NCBI RefSeq assembly: GCF_002005465.1
Contig: NZ_CP014691.1
Coordinates: 3,343,861-3,407,860 of the forward strand
Length of the DNA: 64,000 bases
Reading direction: 5' to 3'
Origin: Neoasaia chiangmaiensis
GTDB lineage: Bacteria; Pseudomonadota; Alphaproteobacteria; Acetobacterales; Acetobacteraceae
Below the pieces are notes generated by a model. It did no database searches. It was given only the letters and a program-made list of their open reading frames with translations, and was not told where the DNA came from. The translations under genes were made by a program, and so were the position numbers. This document shows positions 16,709 through 26,211 of the stretch, one piece after another; position 1 is the stretch's first letter, and every line of letters begins with the position of its first letter.

Positions 16709-18448
16709 ATGAACAGAGATGAAGAATTCCGGATCCGGCCAGGGCGCATCCGCTCCACCCGCGCCCGGCAGGCGCGACCCTTCGTGACACAGGTGCTGGC
16801 GTCCGTGCAGCGGGCCGGTGGCAGGGTGTCCCGCGCGGGGAAAATCAGTGCTGGGCGTCGCTCCAGTTTCGGGCGAGGGAGGGCCGCCGCTCATGCCGCC
16901 AATCGCCTGCTCACCAGCCGTTCGCGGGGCGTCGTGATCAAGGCCCGTGTTGTGCGGCACGCACCGCGCGCCACACCACTGGCGGCACATCTCCGCTATC
17001 TCCGTCGGGAGGGCGTGACGCGGGACGGCGAGGATGCGCGCCTGTTCGGGAAGGACAGCGACGATATCCGTGCCTCGGACTTCGCGGAGCGATGCGCTGG
17101 GGACCGCCACCATTTCCGCTTCATCGTCTCGCCAGAGGATGCGCCGGAGATGTCGGACCTGCGGGCCTTCGCCTGTGATCTGATGGGGCAGATGGAATCC
17201 GATCTCGGTACGAAACTGGAGTGGGCCGCTGTCGATCACTGGAACACCGCGCATCCCCATCTGCATGTCATTGTCCGGGGCGTCGCGGAAGATGGCACCG
17301 ACCTGGTGATCGCGCGCGATTATATCCGCGAAGGCATGCGTGCCCGTGCCCAGGATCTGGTGACGCTGGAACTCGGACCACGCACCGATCATGATATCCA
17401 TCAGGCGGTCGAGCGGCAGGTGAACGCCGACCGCTGGACCCAGCTTGACCGCCAGCTTCAGAGGGACGCGGGGCAGGATGGTGTCATTGATCTCGGACGC
17501 GTGCCGGGCGAAACGCCGGATGCCTTCGCGGCGGTGAAACTGGGGCGCCTGCGCCGCCTGGAAACGATGGGGCTGGCGCATCAGGTCGGGCCGGATCGCT
17601 GGCGGATGGACGAGAACGCCGAGGCGACCCTGCGGGAGATCAGCGAGCGCAACGACATCATCAAACGGATCCACCGGGGGCTGGCGGAACAGAAGATCGA
17701 CCGCGCCGCGTCGTCGTGGGTGCTCGCGGGGGAGGACACCACCGATCCCGTTATCGGTCGGCTGGTCGATCGCGGCCTTGATGATGAGCTGCGTGGTACG
17801 GCCTATGCGGTGATCGACGGGATTGATGGACGCACGCACCATGTCCGCCTGCCGAACCTCGAAGCTGCTGGCGATGGGCCGGTCGGTTCCATCGTCGAAC
17901 TGCGGCATTTTACCGACAAACAGGGACGTGACCGTGTCGCGCTGGCCGTGCGCTCGGACGTCACGCTGGAGCGCCAGTTGACAGCGGAGGGCGCGACCTG
18001 GCTCGATCGGCAGGCCATCGCACGGGAGCCTCTTGCGCTGGCGTCCACCGGGTTCGGCGCGGAAGTGAAAGAAGCGATGAAAAAGCGGACAGATCATCTG
18101 GTGGAGCAGGGGCTGGCCAGTCGCGACGGCGGGAGCGTCCGTTATGCCAGGAACATGATCGCTACGCTGCGCGAGCGGGAGCTGGACGCGCTGGGCCGGA
18201 GCCTTGCCGGGAAGTCAGGGACGCCGTTCCGGCGGAGCGGGGAGGGCGATCCCGTCACCGGCACCTATCGTCAGCGCTTCAACCTGGCGTCGGGCCGGTT
18301 CGCCATGATCGACGACGGGCTGGGTTTCGAGCTGGTGCCGTGGTCGCCATCGCTGGAAAAGCAGCGCGGCCGGGAGGTGTCGGGCGTCATGCGCGGCGAT
18401 GGGGGGATCGACTGGACGTTCGCGCGCAAACGGGGGCTGGGTCTATGA
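16709..18448 (+). CDS. DUF3363 relaxase (mobilisation nuclease)
   Basis: 579 residues from the ATG at 16709. After a basic N-terminus, residues 75-260 form the relaxase domain: HLRYLRREGV (candidate nucleophile Y97), then the metal-binding histidines H182, H184 and H186 in HWNTAHPHLHVIVRG. The C-terminal half is DUF3363. Proteins of this kind nick oriT and pilot the strand into the recipient in alphaproteobacterial elements related to RP4. In such elements traG commonly follows; here cargo (18.5-21.4 kb) and ccdAB stand between them. Confidence 0.88.
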   Translation: MNRDEEFRIRPGRIRSTRARQARPFVTQVLASVQRAGGRVSRAGKISAGRRSSFGRGRAAAHAANRLLTSRSRGVVIKARVVRHAPRATPLAAHLRYLRREGVTRDGEDARLFGKDSDDIRASDFAERCAGDRHHFRFIVSPEDAPEMSDLRAFACDLMGQMESDLGTKLEWAAVDHWNTAHPHLHVIVRGVAEDGTDLVIARDYIREGMRARAQDLVTLELGPRTDHDIHQAVERQVNADRWTQLDRQLQRDAGQDGVIDLGRVPGETPDAFAAVKLGRLRRLETMGLAHQVGPDRWRMDENAEATLREISERNDIIKRIHRGLAEQKIDRAASSWVLAGEDTTDPVIGRLVDRGLDDELRGTAYAVIDGIDGRTHHVRLPNLEAAGDGPVGSIVELRHFTDKQGRDRVALAVRSDVTLERQLTAEGATWLDRQAIAREPLALASTGFGAEVKEAMKKRTDHLVEQGLASRDGGSVRYARNMIATLRERELDALGRSLAGKSGTPFRRSGEGDPVTGTYRQRFNLASGRFAMIDDGLGFELVPWSPSLEKQRGREVSGVMRGDGGIDWTFARKRGLGL

Positions 18449-18518
18449 CCGGGAAGGGGGGGAAACGGAATGTCCGCTCACAACGCAGGCGACGATGAAA
18501 GCGGACAAAACAAAGTTC

Positions 18519-19466
18519 TTATGCTGAAGCGCTATTTCCAAGGTGCACTCTGAAAAACGGCACCAGTTTTTCCAGCGCCGGACCAACGGCTTCCGGTTTG
18601 TCATACAGGTCATAATGCGAGCTGTTTTCCAGGGACACGATCTGCCGATCTTTTGACGCGATGGCACGGCCATAAATCTCCGTACCATCGCGATAGGCGC
18701 CAAACGCGCCGACCTTTTCTCCCACTACAACCATGACGGGCTGGGTCAGCAGGGTTTCAGCAAAGGCAAACGCGTCCCATGACAGGGTTTTCTGGGCATG
18801 GCTGAACAGCATCCGCGTCCACCCTCCCGGCTTCTGGCCGCGCGGTGTCTTGTAGTAATCCGTGGCTTCCAGAACATCCCGGTCCGTCAGACCATTCGCA
18901 CGGGCAGCCTCGACGCTCGGTGGCAGCAGTTCATTGACCTGCAACTCGTCGCCACGCGCCTCTTTCGTGCGTTGCGCCGCCATGGCCTCCAATGTGCCGA
19001 GTGGATTGAAACCACTGAACCCCTCCCGGAACAGGCGGCCGAGATTGACTGGCGTGATACCGACAACAGCCTTGATCCGTTTTTCCGTCAGCGTGGCGTT
19101 GATGGCATAGGCCCCGCCGCCACAGACACCGATTGCGCCGATACGGTCAGCATCCACATAAGGCAGCGTCACGGCATAATCGATCACATGGCTGATGTCC
19201 TCGACCCGCTGGGTCGGGCTTTCAATCCAGCGCGGCGCACCGCCGCTTTCACCCTGATAGGAGGCGTCATAGGCAATAACGACGAAACCTGCCTCGGCTA
19301 GCGCTTTGCCATAGACATTCCCCGAGGTCTGCTCCTTGCAGCTTCCAAACGGGTGAACGCTGACAATGGTTGGATAGGTCCGGCTTTCATTAAAGTCGGA
19401 AGGGAGCAGGATATTGGCTGCAATCGGCAAGGCCATATCGGCATTCTGGATCTGGACAGACTTCAT
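18519..19466 (-). CDS. Alpha/beta hydrolase with cysteine nucleophile (dienelactone-hydrolase-like)
   Basis: 315 residues. The fold is shown by PTIVSVHPFG, the oxyanion strand VVIAYDASYQGESGG, a nucleophile elbow IGVCGGGAY with C115 in place of the usual serine, and a late histidine in SSHYDLYDKP. Cysteine at the elbow is typical of dienelactone hydrolases. It is co-directional with a second, related hydrolase 32 bases upstream and divergent from a LysR gene, so substrate-induced expression is likely. The substrate cannot be named. Confidence 0.8.
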   Translation of the reverse strand: MKSVQIQNADMALPIAANILLPSDFNESRTYPTIVSVHPFGSCKEQTSGNVYGKALAEAGFVVIAYDASYQGESGGAPRWIESPTQRVEDISHVIDYAVTLPYVDADRIGAIGVCGGGAYAINATLTEKRIKAVVGITPVNLGRLFREGFSGFNPLGTLEAMAAQRTKEARGDELQVNELLPPSVEAARANGLTDRDVLEATDYYKTPRGQKPGGWTRMLFSHAQKTLSWDAFAFAETLLTQPVMVVVGEKVGAFGAYRDGTEIYGRAIASKDRQIVSLENSSHYDLYDKPEAVGPALEKLVPFFRVHLGNSASA

Positions 19467-19498
19467 CTCGATGTCCTTCGGTTTGTTTTGCAGGCTCG

Positions 19499-20416
19499 TT
19501 ACGCCAGTTTGGCCTGAAAGAACGGCGCGAGCACGGAAACGGCTTCGGTCACGAAGGCTTTCCCATCATAGAGATCCATGTGATTGGCGCCCTTCACGAT
19601 ATGGACCGACTTGTCCGTACTGGCCGCACGGTCGTACAGGTCGTCGCTCATCCACTTGCTGCCCGCGTCGCTGCCGACGACGATCTGGATCGGTTGAGTC
19701 AGATAGGTTTCGGCCATGTGATAGGCGTCGTAGGTGACGATCTGGTTCAGGCTCCGCAGCGTGGCAAAGCCGGGCGCGGTCGCACACTCGGCGCGGGGCG
19801 TATGATAATACTCCCAGGCCTGACGCAGTTCTTCGTTCGGCGCATCTTTCTCCGTCAGTGGCGCGAGTGGCATGGTGGCGTAACCGTTGCCTGCGGCATC
19901 TGTGGTGCGGGCATTGGACCCGGCTTCGATCAGCGGGAGTGCGTCGATCGAGCGCACCGAATTGTCCCAGCCATTACGGAACATGGAGCCGATATTGACT
20001 GCGCTGACGGTGCCGATTGCCTTGATGCGACGATCCTGAATGGCGGCATTGGCCGTGTAGCCCGCACCCGCACAGATGCCCATGGCGCCGATGCGGTTCT
20101 GGTCGATGTAGGGCAGTGTCGTCAGATGGTCGATAACGGCGCTGACGTCTTCGGTGCTGACGTAGGGGTTTTCAAGCTGGCGTGGCTCACCGCCGCTTTC
20201 CCCCTGACAGGACCGGTCGAACGCAATGGTGACAAAGCCCTGTTCCGCGAGTTTCTGCGCGTAGGTGCCAGCCGTCTGCTCCTTTACGCCGCCGCCTGGA
20301 TGGGAGACGACAATGGCGGGCCATTTTTTCGCCTCGTCAAAGCCATTGGGGAAATTGATCACCGCCGACAGGCTAATGGCCGGGTTGTTGGTGTTCGTGA
20401 AACTGATCTTTGTCAT
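19499..20416 (-). CDS. Alpha/beta hydrolase with cysteine nucleophile, second copy
   Basis: 305 residues from the ATG at 20416, with AGGAGA eight bases before it. The elbow is MGICAGAGY with C115; the strand FVTIAFDRSCQGESGGEP and the histidine in GANHMDLYDG complete the fold. It aligns along its length with the neighbouring gene product (identical spacing to the elbow), which points to an old duplication. It is the first gene of the pair, with the LysR gene transcribed the opposite way 92 bases off. Confidence 0.8.
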   Translation of the reverse strand: MTKISFTNTNNPAISLSAVINFPNGFDEAKKWPAIVVSHPGGGVKEQTAGTYAQKLAEQGFVTIAFDRSCQGESGGEPRQLENPYVSTEDVSAVIDHLTTLPYIDQNRIGAMGICAGAGYTANAAIQDRRIKAIGTVSAVNIGSMFRNGWDNSVRSIDALPLIEAGSNARTTDAAGNGYATMPLAPLTEKDAPNEELRQAWEYYHTPRAECATAPGFATLRSLNQIVTYDAYHMAETYLTQPIQIVVGSDAGSKWMSDDLYDRAASTDKSVHIVKGANHMDLYDGKAFVTEAVSVLAPFFQAKLA

Positions 20417-20464
20417 GGTCTGTCTCCTGTTGATGAAAGCATGGTAGGACAAACCCATTGCGCG

Positions 20465-20506
20465 GATTAGATGGATAATCTGTCATGGCCCTATCACTGG
20501 AGTGAT
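20465..20506. promoter_or_regulatory. LysR-type binding site between divergent genes
   Basis: GATTA (20465-20469) and TAATC (20476-20480), six bases apart, give the ATTA-N6-TAAT form of a LysR box. A second inverted repeat ATCACT-GG-AGTGAT (20493-20506) overlaps the ribosome binding site of the lysR gene. Both lie between the hydrolase pair and lysR. Confidence 0.55.
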
Positions 20507-20508
20507 CA

Positions 20509-21402
20509 ATGAGGCGGGATGAAATCGCCGATCTGGCAGCTTTCGTCGTGGTGGCCGAGGAAGGCAGCTTCACCAAAGCGGCCCGTCGTCTTGGCATCGC
20601 ACAGTCCGGCCTGAGCCAGATCGTGCGACGCACGGAAGAACGGCTGGGCATGCGCCTGCTGTCACGCACGACCCGCAGCGTGGCACCGACGGAAGCGGGC
20701 GAGCGGCTGCTCGCGACACTCGGCCCCATGCTGCATGATCTGGACGCGGCGGTCGCCTCTCTGGGTGATTTGCGGGACCGTCCATCGGGCACCATCCGGG
20801 TGACGACCGTGGAACATGCGGCGAAAACCATCCTTCTTCCCGGCGTGAAGCAGCTTCTGCGGGACAATCCCGATATCCGCGTGGACGTGACCATTGATTA
20901 CGGACTGGCAGACGTGGTGGCGGATCGCTTCGACGCCGGCATCCGCTTAGGCGGTGAGATTGCGAAAGACATGATCGCCGTTCGGATCAGTCCGGACATC
21001 CCCATGGCCATTGTCGGGTCACCAGATTATTTCCGCACCCATCCCGCGCCAACGTCTCCAGCGCAGCTTGTCGAGCATAAGGCGGTCAATCTACGACTGC
21101 CGACATCGCAGACCGTCAATGGCTGGCGCTTAATGCGGGGCGGTCGGGAAACGCGGGTGCGACTAGAGGGACAGATGATGCTCAATACCATCGACCTGAT
21201 CCGCGATGCCGCCCTGGACGGACATGGGCTGGCTTATCTGCCACGCGACATGGTGCAGGCGGATATCGGCACCGGGCATCTGATCCATGTTCTGGGGAAA
21301 TTCACCCCAGATCTTCCCGGTTACCATCTCTATTATCCGAACCGACGGAACGCGTCGGCGGCGTTCAGGCTGTTCGTGGAGAACGTGCGCTATATTGGAT
21401 AA
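20509..21402 (+). CDS. LysR family transcriptional regulator
   Basis: 297 residues. N-terminal winged helix MRRDEIADLAAFVVVAEEGSF...AARRLGIAQSGLSQIVRRTEERLGMRLLSRTTRSVAPTEAG, then a periplasmic-binding-type effector domain (GTIRVTTVEHAAKTILLPGV onward). Divergent from the two cysteine hydrolases, which it probably controls in response to their substrate. The gene pair and regulator form a self-contained cargo unit. Confidence 0.88.
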   Translation: MRRDEIADLAAFVVVAEEGSFTKAARRLGIAQSGLSQIVRRTEERLGMRLLSRTTRSVAPTEAGERLLATLGPMLHDLDAAVASLGDLRDRPSGTIRVTTVEHAAKTILLPGVKQLLRDNPDIRVDVTIDYGLADVVADRFDAGIRLGGEIAKDMIAVRISPDIPMAIVGSPDYFRTHPAPTSPAQLVEHKAVNLRLPTSQTVNGWRLMRGGRETRVRLEGQMMLNTIDLIRDAALDGHGLAYLPRDMVQADIGTGHLIHVLGKFTPDLPGYHLYYPNRRNASAAFRLFVENVRYIG

Positions 21403-21492
21403 AAATCTGCGTTGAATGATGTCCGGTTTGCGTAGCACTTCGCAGTAAGTTTTAGGTCCAGCATGAAGGCGACAGCGGAAGTTCCGCGTCTC

Positions 21493-21804
21493 TCATGCCC
21501 TACTGACCAATTCGTCCAGCGCCCTGATGATCATGTCCTGATCGCGTTCGGCCAGGACGCCGACGGCGGTTCCAAGCCGTGCGGCAGGGACAGTCGCCAG
21601 GTCGAACGGGTTGGCGAAGACTTCCTCTCCCTCGACATGCAAATGCGGCGTCAGCGGGTGATTCGGCGGGGCGCTGCCCGATCGTCTGACGAGCGGCATG
21701 ACGACGCGGCCCACGCTGCGCTCCAGACGGCTGCTCTGGATCTGGACGACAAACGGAATGTCCCGGTTACGACCGGGGTTCCGGTAGATCGCGAATTGCG
21801 ACAT
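21493..21804 (-). CDS. ccdB: CcdB-family toxin
   Basis: 103 residues: MSQFAIYRNPGRNRDIPFVVQIQSS, VMPLVRR and the ending AERDQDMIIRALDELVSRA match CcdB, which traps DNA gyrase on cleaved DNA. It follows the antitoxin gene by four bases on the minus strand. The pair sits just ahead of traG and points the other way, a stabilisation module of the element. Confidence 0.88.
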   Translation of the reverse strand: MSQFAIYRNPGRNRDIPFVVQIQSSRLERSVGRVVMPLVRRSGSAPPNHPLTPHLHVEGEEVFANPFDLATVPAARLGTAVGVLAERDQDMIIRALDELVSRA

Positions 21805-21808
21805 CGGA

Positions 21809-22078
21809 TCAGAGCGTCGAGAATTCGTCGCTCAGGAAGCCGTGCCGCGCGTGCAGATCGTTCACTGCGTCGATCACGCCGTCGAGCTTGCGCTGTTCGT
21901 CCTCGCGTTGCTGGCGTGCGGATTGCAGGTAGTCGCCCAGCAGGGTCTCGACCGTCGCCGAAAGATTGGGCGTCACTTCCCGGACCTGCGCCAGCAGATC
22001 GGTGTTGAGCGACAGGTTGACCGGGCGGCGGGGCGCGCTCCGGTCATAGGAAACACCGAGGCTGGTGCGGCTGGGCAT
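21809..22078 (-). CDS. ccdA: CcdA-family antitoxin
   Basis: 89 residues from the ATG at 22078, which has AAGGAGT eight bases upstream. RRPVNLSLNTDLLAQVREV is the ribbon-helix-helix DNA-binding part and the C-terminal third (DAVNDLHARHGFLSDEFSTL) is the toxin-neutralising tail with the typical F(L)SDEF ending. It represses its own operon with CcdB. Confidence 0.88.
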   Translation of the reverse strand: MPSRTSLGVSYDRSAPRRPVNLSLNTDLLAQVREVTPNLSATVETLLGDYLQSARQQREDEQRKLDGVIDAVNDLHARHGFLSDEFSTL

Positions 22079-22091
22079 GATCCGACTCCTT

Positions 22092-22110
22092 ATGCGCATA
22101 TCGTGCGCAT
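22092..22110. promoter_or_regulatory. Probable CcdA operator
   Basis: Inverted repeat ATGCGCA (22092-22098) and TGCGCAT (22104-22110), five bases apart, just upstream of ccdA. A ribbon-helix-helix protein would bind such a site for autoregulation. Confidence 0.55.
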
Positions 22111-22251
22111 GAGATGAGGATGCCGACGTCAGACCGCAACGCGCAAGTATTTTTTCGCTCCTGCCCCCTCCGGTACGATGGGTAGCGGATCATGCTTGCC
22201 TCCCGGAAAATCTGGGTTCTTCGCTGTCTCCCATAACGAGGGGAGGACTCG

Positions 22252-24252
22252 ATGGACCAGCCGGGAACACGTATCCAGTGGGGGCAGGCGCTCGTGGTCC
22301 TGTCCATGATCGTGCTGTCCTGGTGGACGGCGACACAATGGGCGGCCTGGGAACTGGCGTTCCAGCCGGAACTCGGTCGCCCGTGGTTTATGGTCCTGCA
22401 TCGCTGGCCGGTCTATGCCCCACCACTGTTCTTCTGGTGGTGGTACGAGTTCGACGCCTACGCGCCGGCGGTCTTCGCACGCGGTGCCTGGATCGCGGGT
22501 TCCGGCGGGGTGCTGGCCTTTGCCGCAGCCGTGGCGCTGTCCGTCCATCGTGCCCGCGAGGCGAAGCGGGCCGCGACCTATGGCTCCGCCCGCTGGGCCG
22601 AGGACGCGGAAATCCGCGCGGCTGGACTGCTGGGCGAGGATGGCGTGGTGCTGGGGAAATACCGCCGGAGCTATCTCCGACATGATGGCCCCGAGCATGT
22701 CCTGACTTTCGCGCCGACGCGCACGGGCAAAGGCGTGGGCATGGTGATCCCCACGCTCCTGACCTGGCCGGGTTCGGCCATCATCCATGATATCAAGGGT
22801 GAGAACTGGCAGATCACCGCCGGTTTCCGGAATCGCTTCGGGCGGGTGCTGCTGTTCGATCCCACCAATTCGGCGTCCTCGGCCTACAACCCGCTGCTGG
22901 AGGTGCGACGTGGGGCGTCGGAAGTCCGTGACGTGCAGAACATCGCCGACATCCTGGTCGATCCCGAGGGATCGCTGGAGCGGCGCAACCATTGGGAGAA
23001 AACCTCCCATGCCCTGCTGGTCGGCGCGATCCTGCATGTGCTCTACGCCGAGGATGATAAGACCCTCGCCGGCGTAGCGAAATTCCTCTCCGACCCGAAG
23101 CGGTCGATCGAGGCGACCCTGTCCGCCATGATGCGGACACCGCATCTCGGGAAAGCGGGGCCACACCCCGTTGTGGCCTCGGCGGCGCGGGAATTGCTGA
23201 ACAAGTCGGATAACGAGCGCTCCGGCGTGTTGTCCACCGCCATGTCGTTTCTCGGCCTCTACCGCGATCCGGTGGTGGCCACCGTGACCAGTCGCTGCGA
23301 ATGGCGGATCGGCGATCTGCTGGACGGCGAACGGCCCGTCTCCCTGTATTTCGTCATTCCGCCGTCGGATATCAGCCGCACCAAACCGCTGATCCGCCTG
23401 ATCCTCAACCAGATCGGACGCCGTCTGACGGAGGATCTGTCCGGCCGGGAGGGGCGTCGTCGCCTGCTGCTGATGCTCGACGAGTTTCCTGCTCTTGGCC
23501 GCCTGGACTTCTTCGAGAGCGCGCTGGCCTTTATGGCGGGCTATGGGATCAAGGCGTTCCTGATCGCGCAATCCCTCAACCAGATCGACAAGGCATACGG
23601 CCAGAACAACAGCATCCTGGACAATTGTCACGTCAGGGTCAGTTTCGCCACGAACGATGAACGCACCGCGAAGCGGGTGTCCGATGGACTGGGCGTGGCG
23701 ACCGAGATCCGGTCGCAGAAGAACTATGCCGGGCACCGGCTGTCGCCCTGGCTCGGGCATCTCATGGTTTCGCGTCAGGAGAGCGCGCGGCCCCTGATGA
23801 CGGTGGGCGAGGTTATGCAGCTTCCAACGCGGGATGAGGTCATCATGGTAGCGGGCTGTCCGCCCGTCCGCGCGCGCAAGGCGCGGTATTTCCGGGATCG
23901 CCGCTTCGTCGAGCGCGTCATGCCGCCGCCCGATCCGGCACAGTTGCCACGGCCCGTCCGGCCTGATGACTGGAGTGGTCGTCCGTCTCCTGTCACCCCG
24001 CCACCGGAGGAGACGGCACCGTCAATAGCACCCGACAAGTCTGACGATGCCGACAGCGATGAATCGCTCGGCACGGGGCGGAAATGGTCGCGCGAGCATG
24101 ACCCGGCGGATGCCGGCAAGCACAGGGCGCGCACCGCACCGGACCTGTTTAGCGAGGAACTGCCACCGGATCCGGAAGCACGGGATCGTGCCGACCTGAC
24201 GCGGATCGGCCGGCAGGCCGGGCTCGACCGTGGCAACGATCTCGGGTTGTGA
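22252..24252 (+). CDS. traG: Conjugal transfer coupling protein TraG (VirD4 type)
   Basis: 666 residues. Two N-terminal membrane segments (about 10-27 and 50-100), then Walker A in FAPTRTGKGVGM (K160), Walker B in LLLMLDEFPALG (near 409) and AQSLNQIDKAYG. It is the hexameric inner-membrane ATPase that links the relaxase-DNA complex to the secretion channel. The last 100 residues are a Pro/Asp-rich tail. GAGGACTCG precedes the ATG. Confidence 0.93.
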   Translation: MDQPGTRIQWGQALVVLSMIVLSWWTATQWAAWELAFQPELGRPWFMVLHRWPVYAPPLFFWWWYEFDAYAPAVFARGAWIAGSGGVLAFAAAVALSVHRAREAKRAATYGSARWAEDAEIRAAGLLGEDGVVLGKYRRSYLRHDGPEHVLTFAPTRTGKGVGMVIPTLLTWPGSAIIHDIKGENWQITAGFRNRFGRVLLFDPTNSASSAYNPLLEVRRGASEVRDVQNIADILVDPEGSLERRNHWEKTSHALLVGAILHVLYAEDDKTLAGVAKFLSDPKRSIEATLSAMMRTPHLGKAGPHPVVASAARELLNKSDNERSGVLSTAMSFLGLYRDPVVATVTSRCEWRIGDLLDGERPVSLYFVIPPSDISRTKPLIRLILNQIGRRLTEDLSGREGRRRLLLMLDEFPALGRLDFFESALAFMAGYGIKAFLIAQSLNQIDKAYGQNNSILDNCHVRVSFATNDERTAKRVSDGLGVATEIRSQKNYAGHRLSPWLGHLMVSRQESARPLMTVGEVMQLPTRDEVIMVAGCPPVRARKARYFRDRRFVERVMPPPDPAQLPRPVRPDDWSGRPSPVTPPPEETAPSIAPDKSDDADSDESLGTGRKWSREHDPADAGKHRARTAPDLFSEELPPDPEARDRADLTRIGRQAGLDRGNDLGL

Positions 24253-24261
24253 GGGCGCAAT

Positions 24262-24693
24262 ATGAGGACATCCCCAAAGAAAGCGCGACTGTCGGTCTAT
24301 CTGGAACCGAAACTGCTGGACGCCCTGACCGTCCATGCGGCACGGCGCGATCTTTCCCTGTCTCTCGTGGCGGAAGCAGCCGTCGCATCCTTCCTGTCGC
24401 CCGATGCCGATGAACGGCGGGAAGCGGCGATGAGCCGCAGGCTGGACCGCCTCGACCGGCAGGTCGCCCGTATGGAACGCGATCTCGGGATCAGCCTTGA
24501 GACGCTGGCCCTGTTCATCCGCTACTGGATGACGGTCAGCCCGGCCTTGCCGGAACCAGCGGCCGCTGCGGCACGGGCACAAGGGGCGGAACGCTACGAG
24601 GCGTTCGTGGCAGCCCTTGGGCGACGACTTAGCCGGGGGCCATTTTTCCGGCATGAGATCCCGGAGGATGTACCTCCCACATCAGAATCATGA
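24262..24693 (+). CDS. CopG-like ribbon-helix-helix protein
   Basis: 143 residues, starting nine bases after traG. KKARLSVYLEPKLLDALTVHAARRDLSLSLVAEAAVASFL is a ribbon-helix-helix domain; residues 55-85 are a coiled coil (MSRRLDRLDRQVARMERDLG), and a hydrophobic stretch LETLALFIRYWMTV follows. A CopG-like gene commonly stands between traG and trbB in these systems and probably adjusts tra/trb expression. Confidence 0.8.
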   Translation: MRTSPKKARLSVYLEPKLLDALTVHAARRDLSLSLVAEAAVASFLSPDADERREAAMSRRLDRLDRQVARMERDLGISLETLALFIRYWMTVSPALPEPAAAAARAQGAERYEAFVAALGRRLSRGPFFRHEIPEDVPPTSES

Positions 24694-24841
24694 TGTCCGC
24701 AGCCAGCAAGTAAAAACCGCATCCGTTACGATCCTGTACGATCGCAGGAAAACGCTGTTGAAAACGGGAGAAAACAGCACTCTCTAATGATCCCCGTCGT
24801 CGTCCGGAAAAGCCGGATGACCCAAACGGACGGGGATTCCC

Positions 24842-25846
24842 ATGGCGGTTACACCGATTGAAAATGGTGCCCGACAGCGCGGCATGTCCATGCTGCGCAC
24901 GGCGATGGGGCCGGCGATTGCCCGGCATCTCGCTGATCCCGCTGTGGTCGAGGTGATGCTCAATCCGGACGGGCGGCTGTGGATCGATCGGCTGTCCGTG
25001 GGGCTTGGCGATACGGGCGACAGGATTACGCCAGCCGATGCCGAGCGCATCGTGCGCCTGGTGGCCCACCATGTCGGGGCGGAGGTGCATGAGGCTGCAC
25101 CCCGTGTCTCGGCCGAGTTGCCAACCGGCGAACGGTTTGAGGGATTGCTTCCGCCTGTGGTCACGGCGCCCAGTTTCGCCATCCGCAAACCCGCCGTGGC
25201 CGTGTTCACCCTCGACGATTATGTCGCAGCCGGGATCATGACCGATGCGCAGGCACATTTCCTGCGTCATGCGGTCTCGGAACGGAAAAACATCCTGGTC
25301 GCCGGCGGGACATCGACCGGCAAGACCACGCTGGTCAATGCCCTGCTGGCCGAGGTTGCGAAAACCGGCGATCGCGTCGTGCTGATCGAGGATACGCGCG
25401 AACTGCAATGCACGGCGCCCAATCTCATTGCCCTGCGGACCCGTGAAGGTGTCATCACGCTGTCGGATCTTGTTCGTTCCGGCCTTCGCCTGCGTCCCGA
25501 CCGTATTCCCATCGGTGAGGTGCGCGGGGCCGAAGCCCTTGATCTGGTCAAGGCATGGGGCACCGGCCATCCGGGTGGCATCGGCACGCTGCATGCCGGA
25601 TCGGTCCTGGCCGCCCTGTATCGGCTGGAACAACTGATCCAGGAAGCGGTGGTCACGGTGCCACGCGCCATGATCGCCGAAACCATCGACGTCATTGCCG
25701 TGCTGTCTGGACGTGGCACGGCACGCCGCCTGTCCGAACTGGCGGAAATTAACGGTCTCGATCCCACGACTGGAGCCTATCTCATCCGTCCGGCCAGTCT
25801 CTCTTCACCCGAAACATCATTCTCTGCCAATGGAGAATTATCATGA
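24842..25846 (+). CDS. trbB: TrbB, P-type conjugative transfer ATPase (VirB11)
   Basis: 334 residues. Walker [10 protein letters not shown] at 155-163, the Asp box [12 protein letters not shown], and the region [39 protein letters not shown] are those of VirB11 traffic ATPases. It forms a cytoplasmic hexamer that powers pilus assembly and transfer. It heads the trb operon; every following gene to DUF2274 is within 13 bases or overlaps. Confidence 0.94.
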   Translation: MAVTPIENGARQRGMSMLRTAMGPAIARHLADPAVVEVMLNPDGRLWIDRLSVGLGDTGDRITPADAERIVRLVAHHVGAEVHEAAPRVSAELPTGERFEGLLPPVVTAPSFAIRKPAVAVFTLDDYVAAGIMTDAQAHFLRHAVSERKNILVAGGTSTGKTTLVNALLAEVAKTGDRVVLIEDTRELQCTAPNLIALRTREGVITLSDLVRSGLRLRPDRIPIGEVRGAEALDLVKAWGTGHPGGIGTLHAGSVLAALYRLEQLIQEAVVTVPRAMIAETIDVIAVLSGRGTARRLSELAEINGLDPTTGAYLIRPASLSSPETSFSANGELS

Positions 25847-26211
25847 TGCCGCCTTCATGTTTGCGCGCCATCGTGTGCGCTGTCGCACGTCCTGACCGGT
25901 ATGTGCCGGATCTCCGTGTGTTCGGAACCTCGATACTGCTGTCGCTTGCTTTCGCGTCATCGGCCTGGGCGTCGGGATCCAGCATGCCGTGGGAGACGCC
26001 CCTGAACGAGATTCTGGAATCCGTGCAGGGGCCGGTGGCCAAGATCATTTCGGTCATCATCATCACCGTGACCGGTCTGACCCTGGCCTTCGGGGAAACA
26101 TCCGGCGGGTTCCGTCGCCTGATCCAGATCGTCTTTGGACTCAGCATCGCTTTTGCGGCGTCCAGCTTCTTCCTGTCGTTCTTCTCCTTCTCCGGCGGGG
26201 CACTGATCTGA
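25843..26211 (+). CDS. trbC: TrbC, conjugative pilin (VirB2)
   Basis: 122 residues. A long signal region (hydrophobic FGTSILLSLAFASSAWASG, cleavage near WASG) and two membrane segments (IISVIIITVTGLTLAF and LIQIVFGLSIAFAASSFFLSFF) joined by a short basic loop, the normal shape of VirB2/TrbC. The TraF-like peptidase at 14829 is the likely maturation enzyme. Overlaps trbB by four bases. Confidence 0.9.
   Translation: MMPPSCLRAIVCAVARPDRYVPDLRVFGTSILLSLAFASSAWASGSSMPWETPLNEILESVQGPVAKIISVIIITVTGLTLAFGETSGGFRRLIQIVFGLSIAFAASSFFLSFFSFSGGALI

Noticed and set aside
16289..18097. A 602-codon open frame on the minus strand opposite the relaxase gene
   Set aside because: It is the mirror of a clear relaxase gene in high-GC DNA and shows no protein features of its own.
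20211..20218. A further GACCGGTC, and another at 26070-26077
   Set aside because: Both are inside coding regions (the hydrolase and trbC) and lack the AAGA/TCTT-like extensions, so they are probably chance.
22129..23760. A 543-codon open frame on the minus strand opposite traG
   Set aside because: It is a shadow of the TraG gene; the plus strand carries Walker motifs and conserved order.
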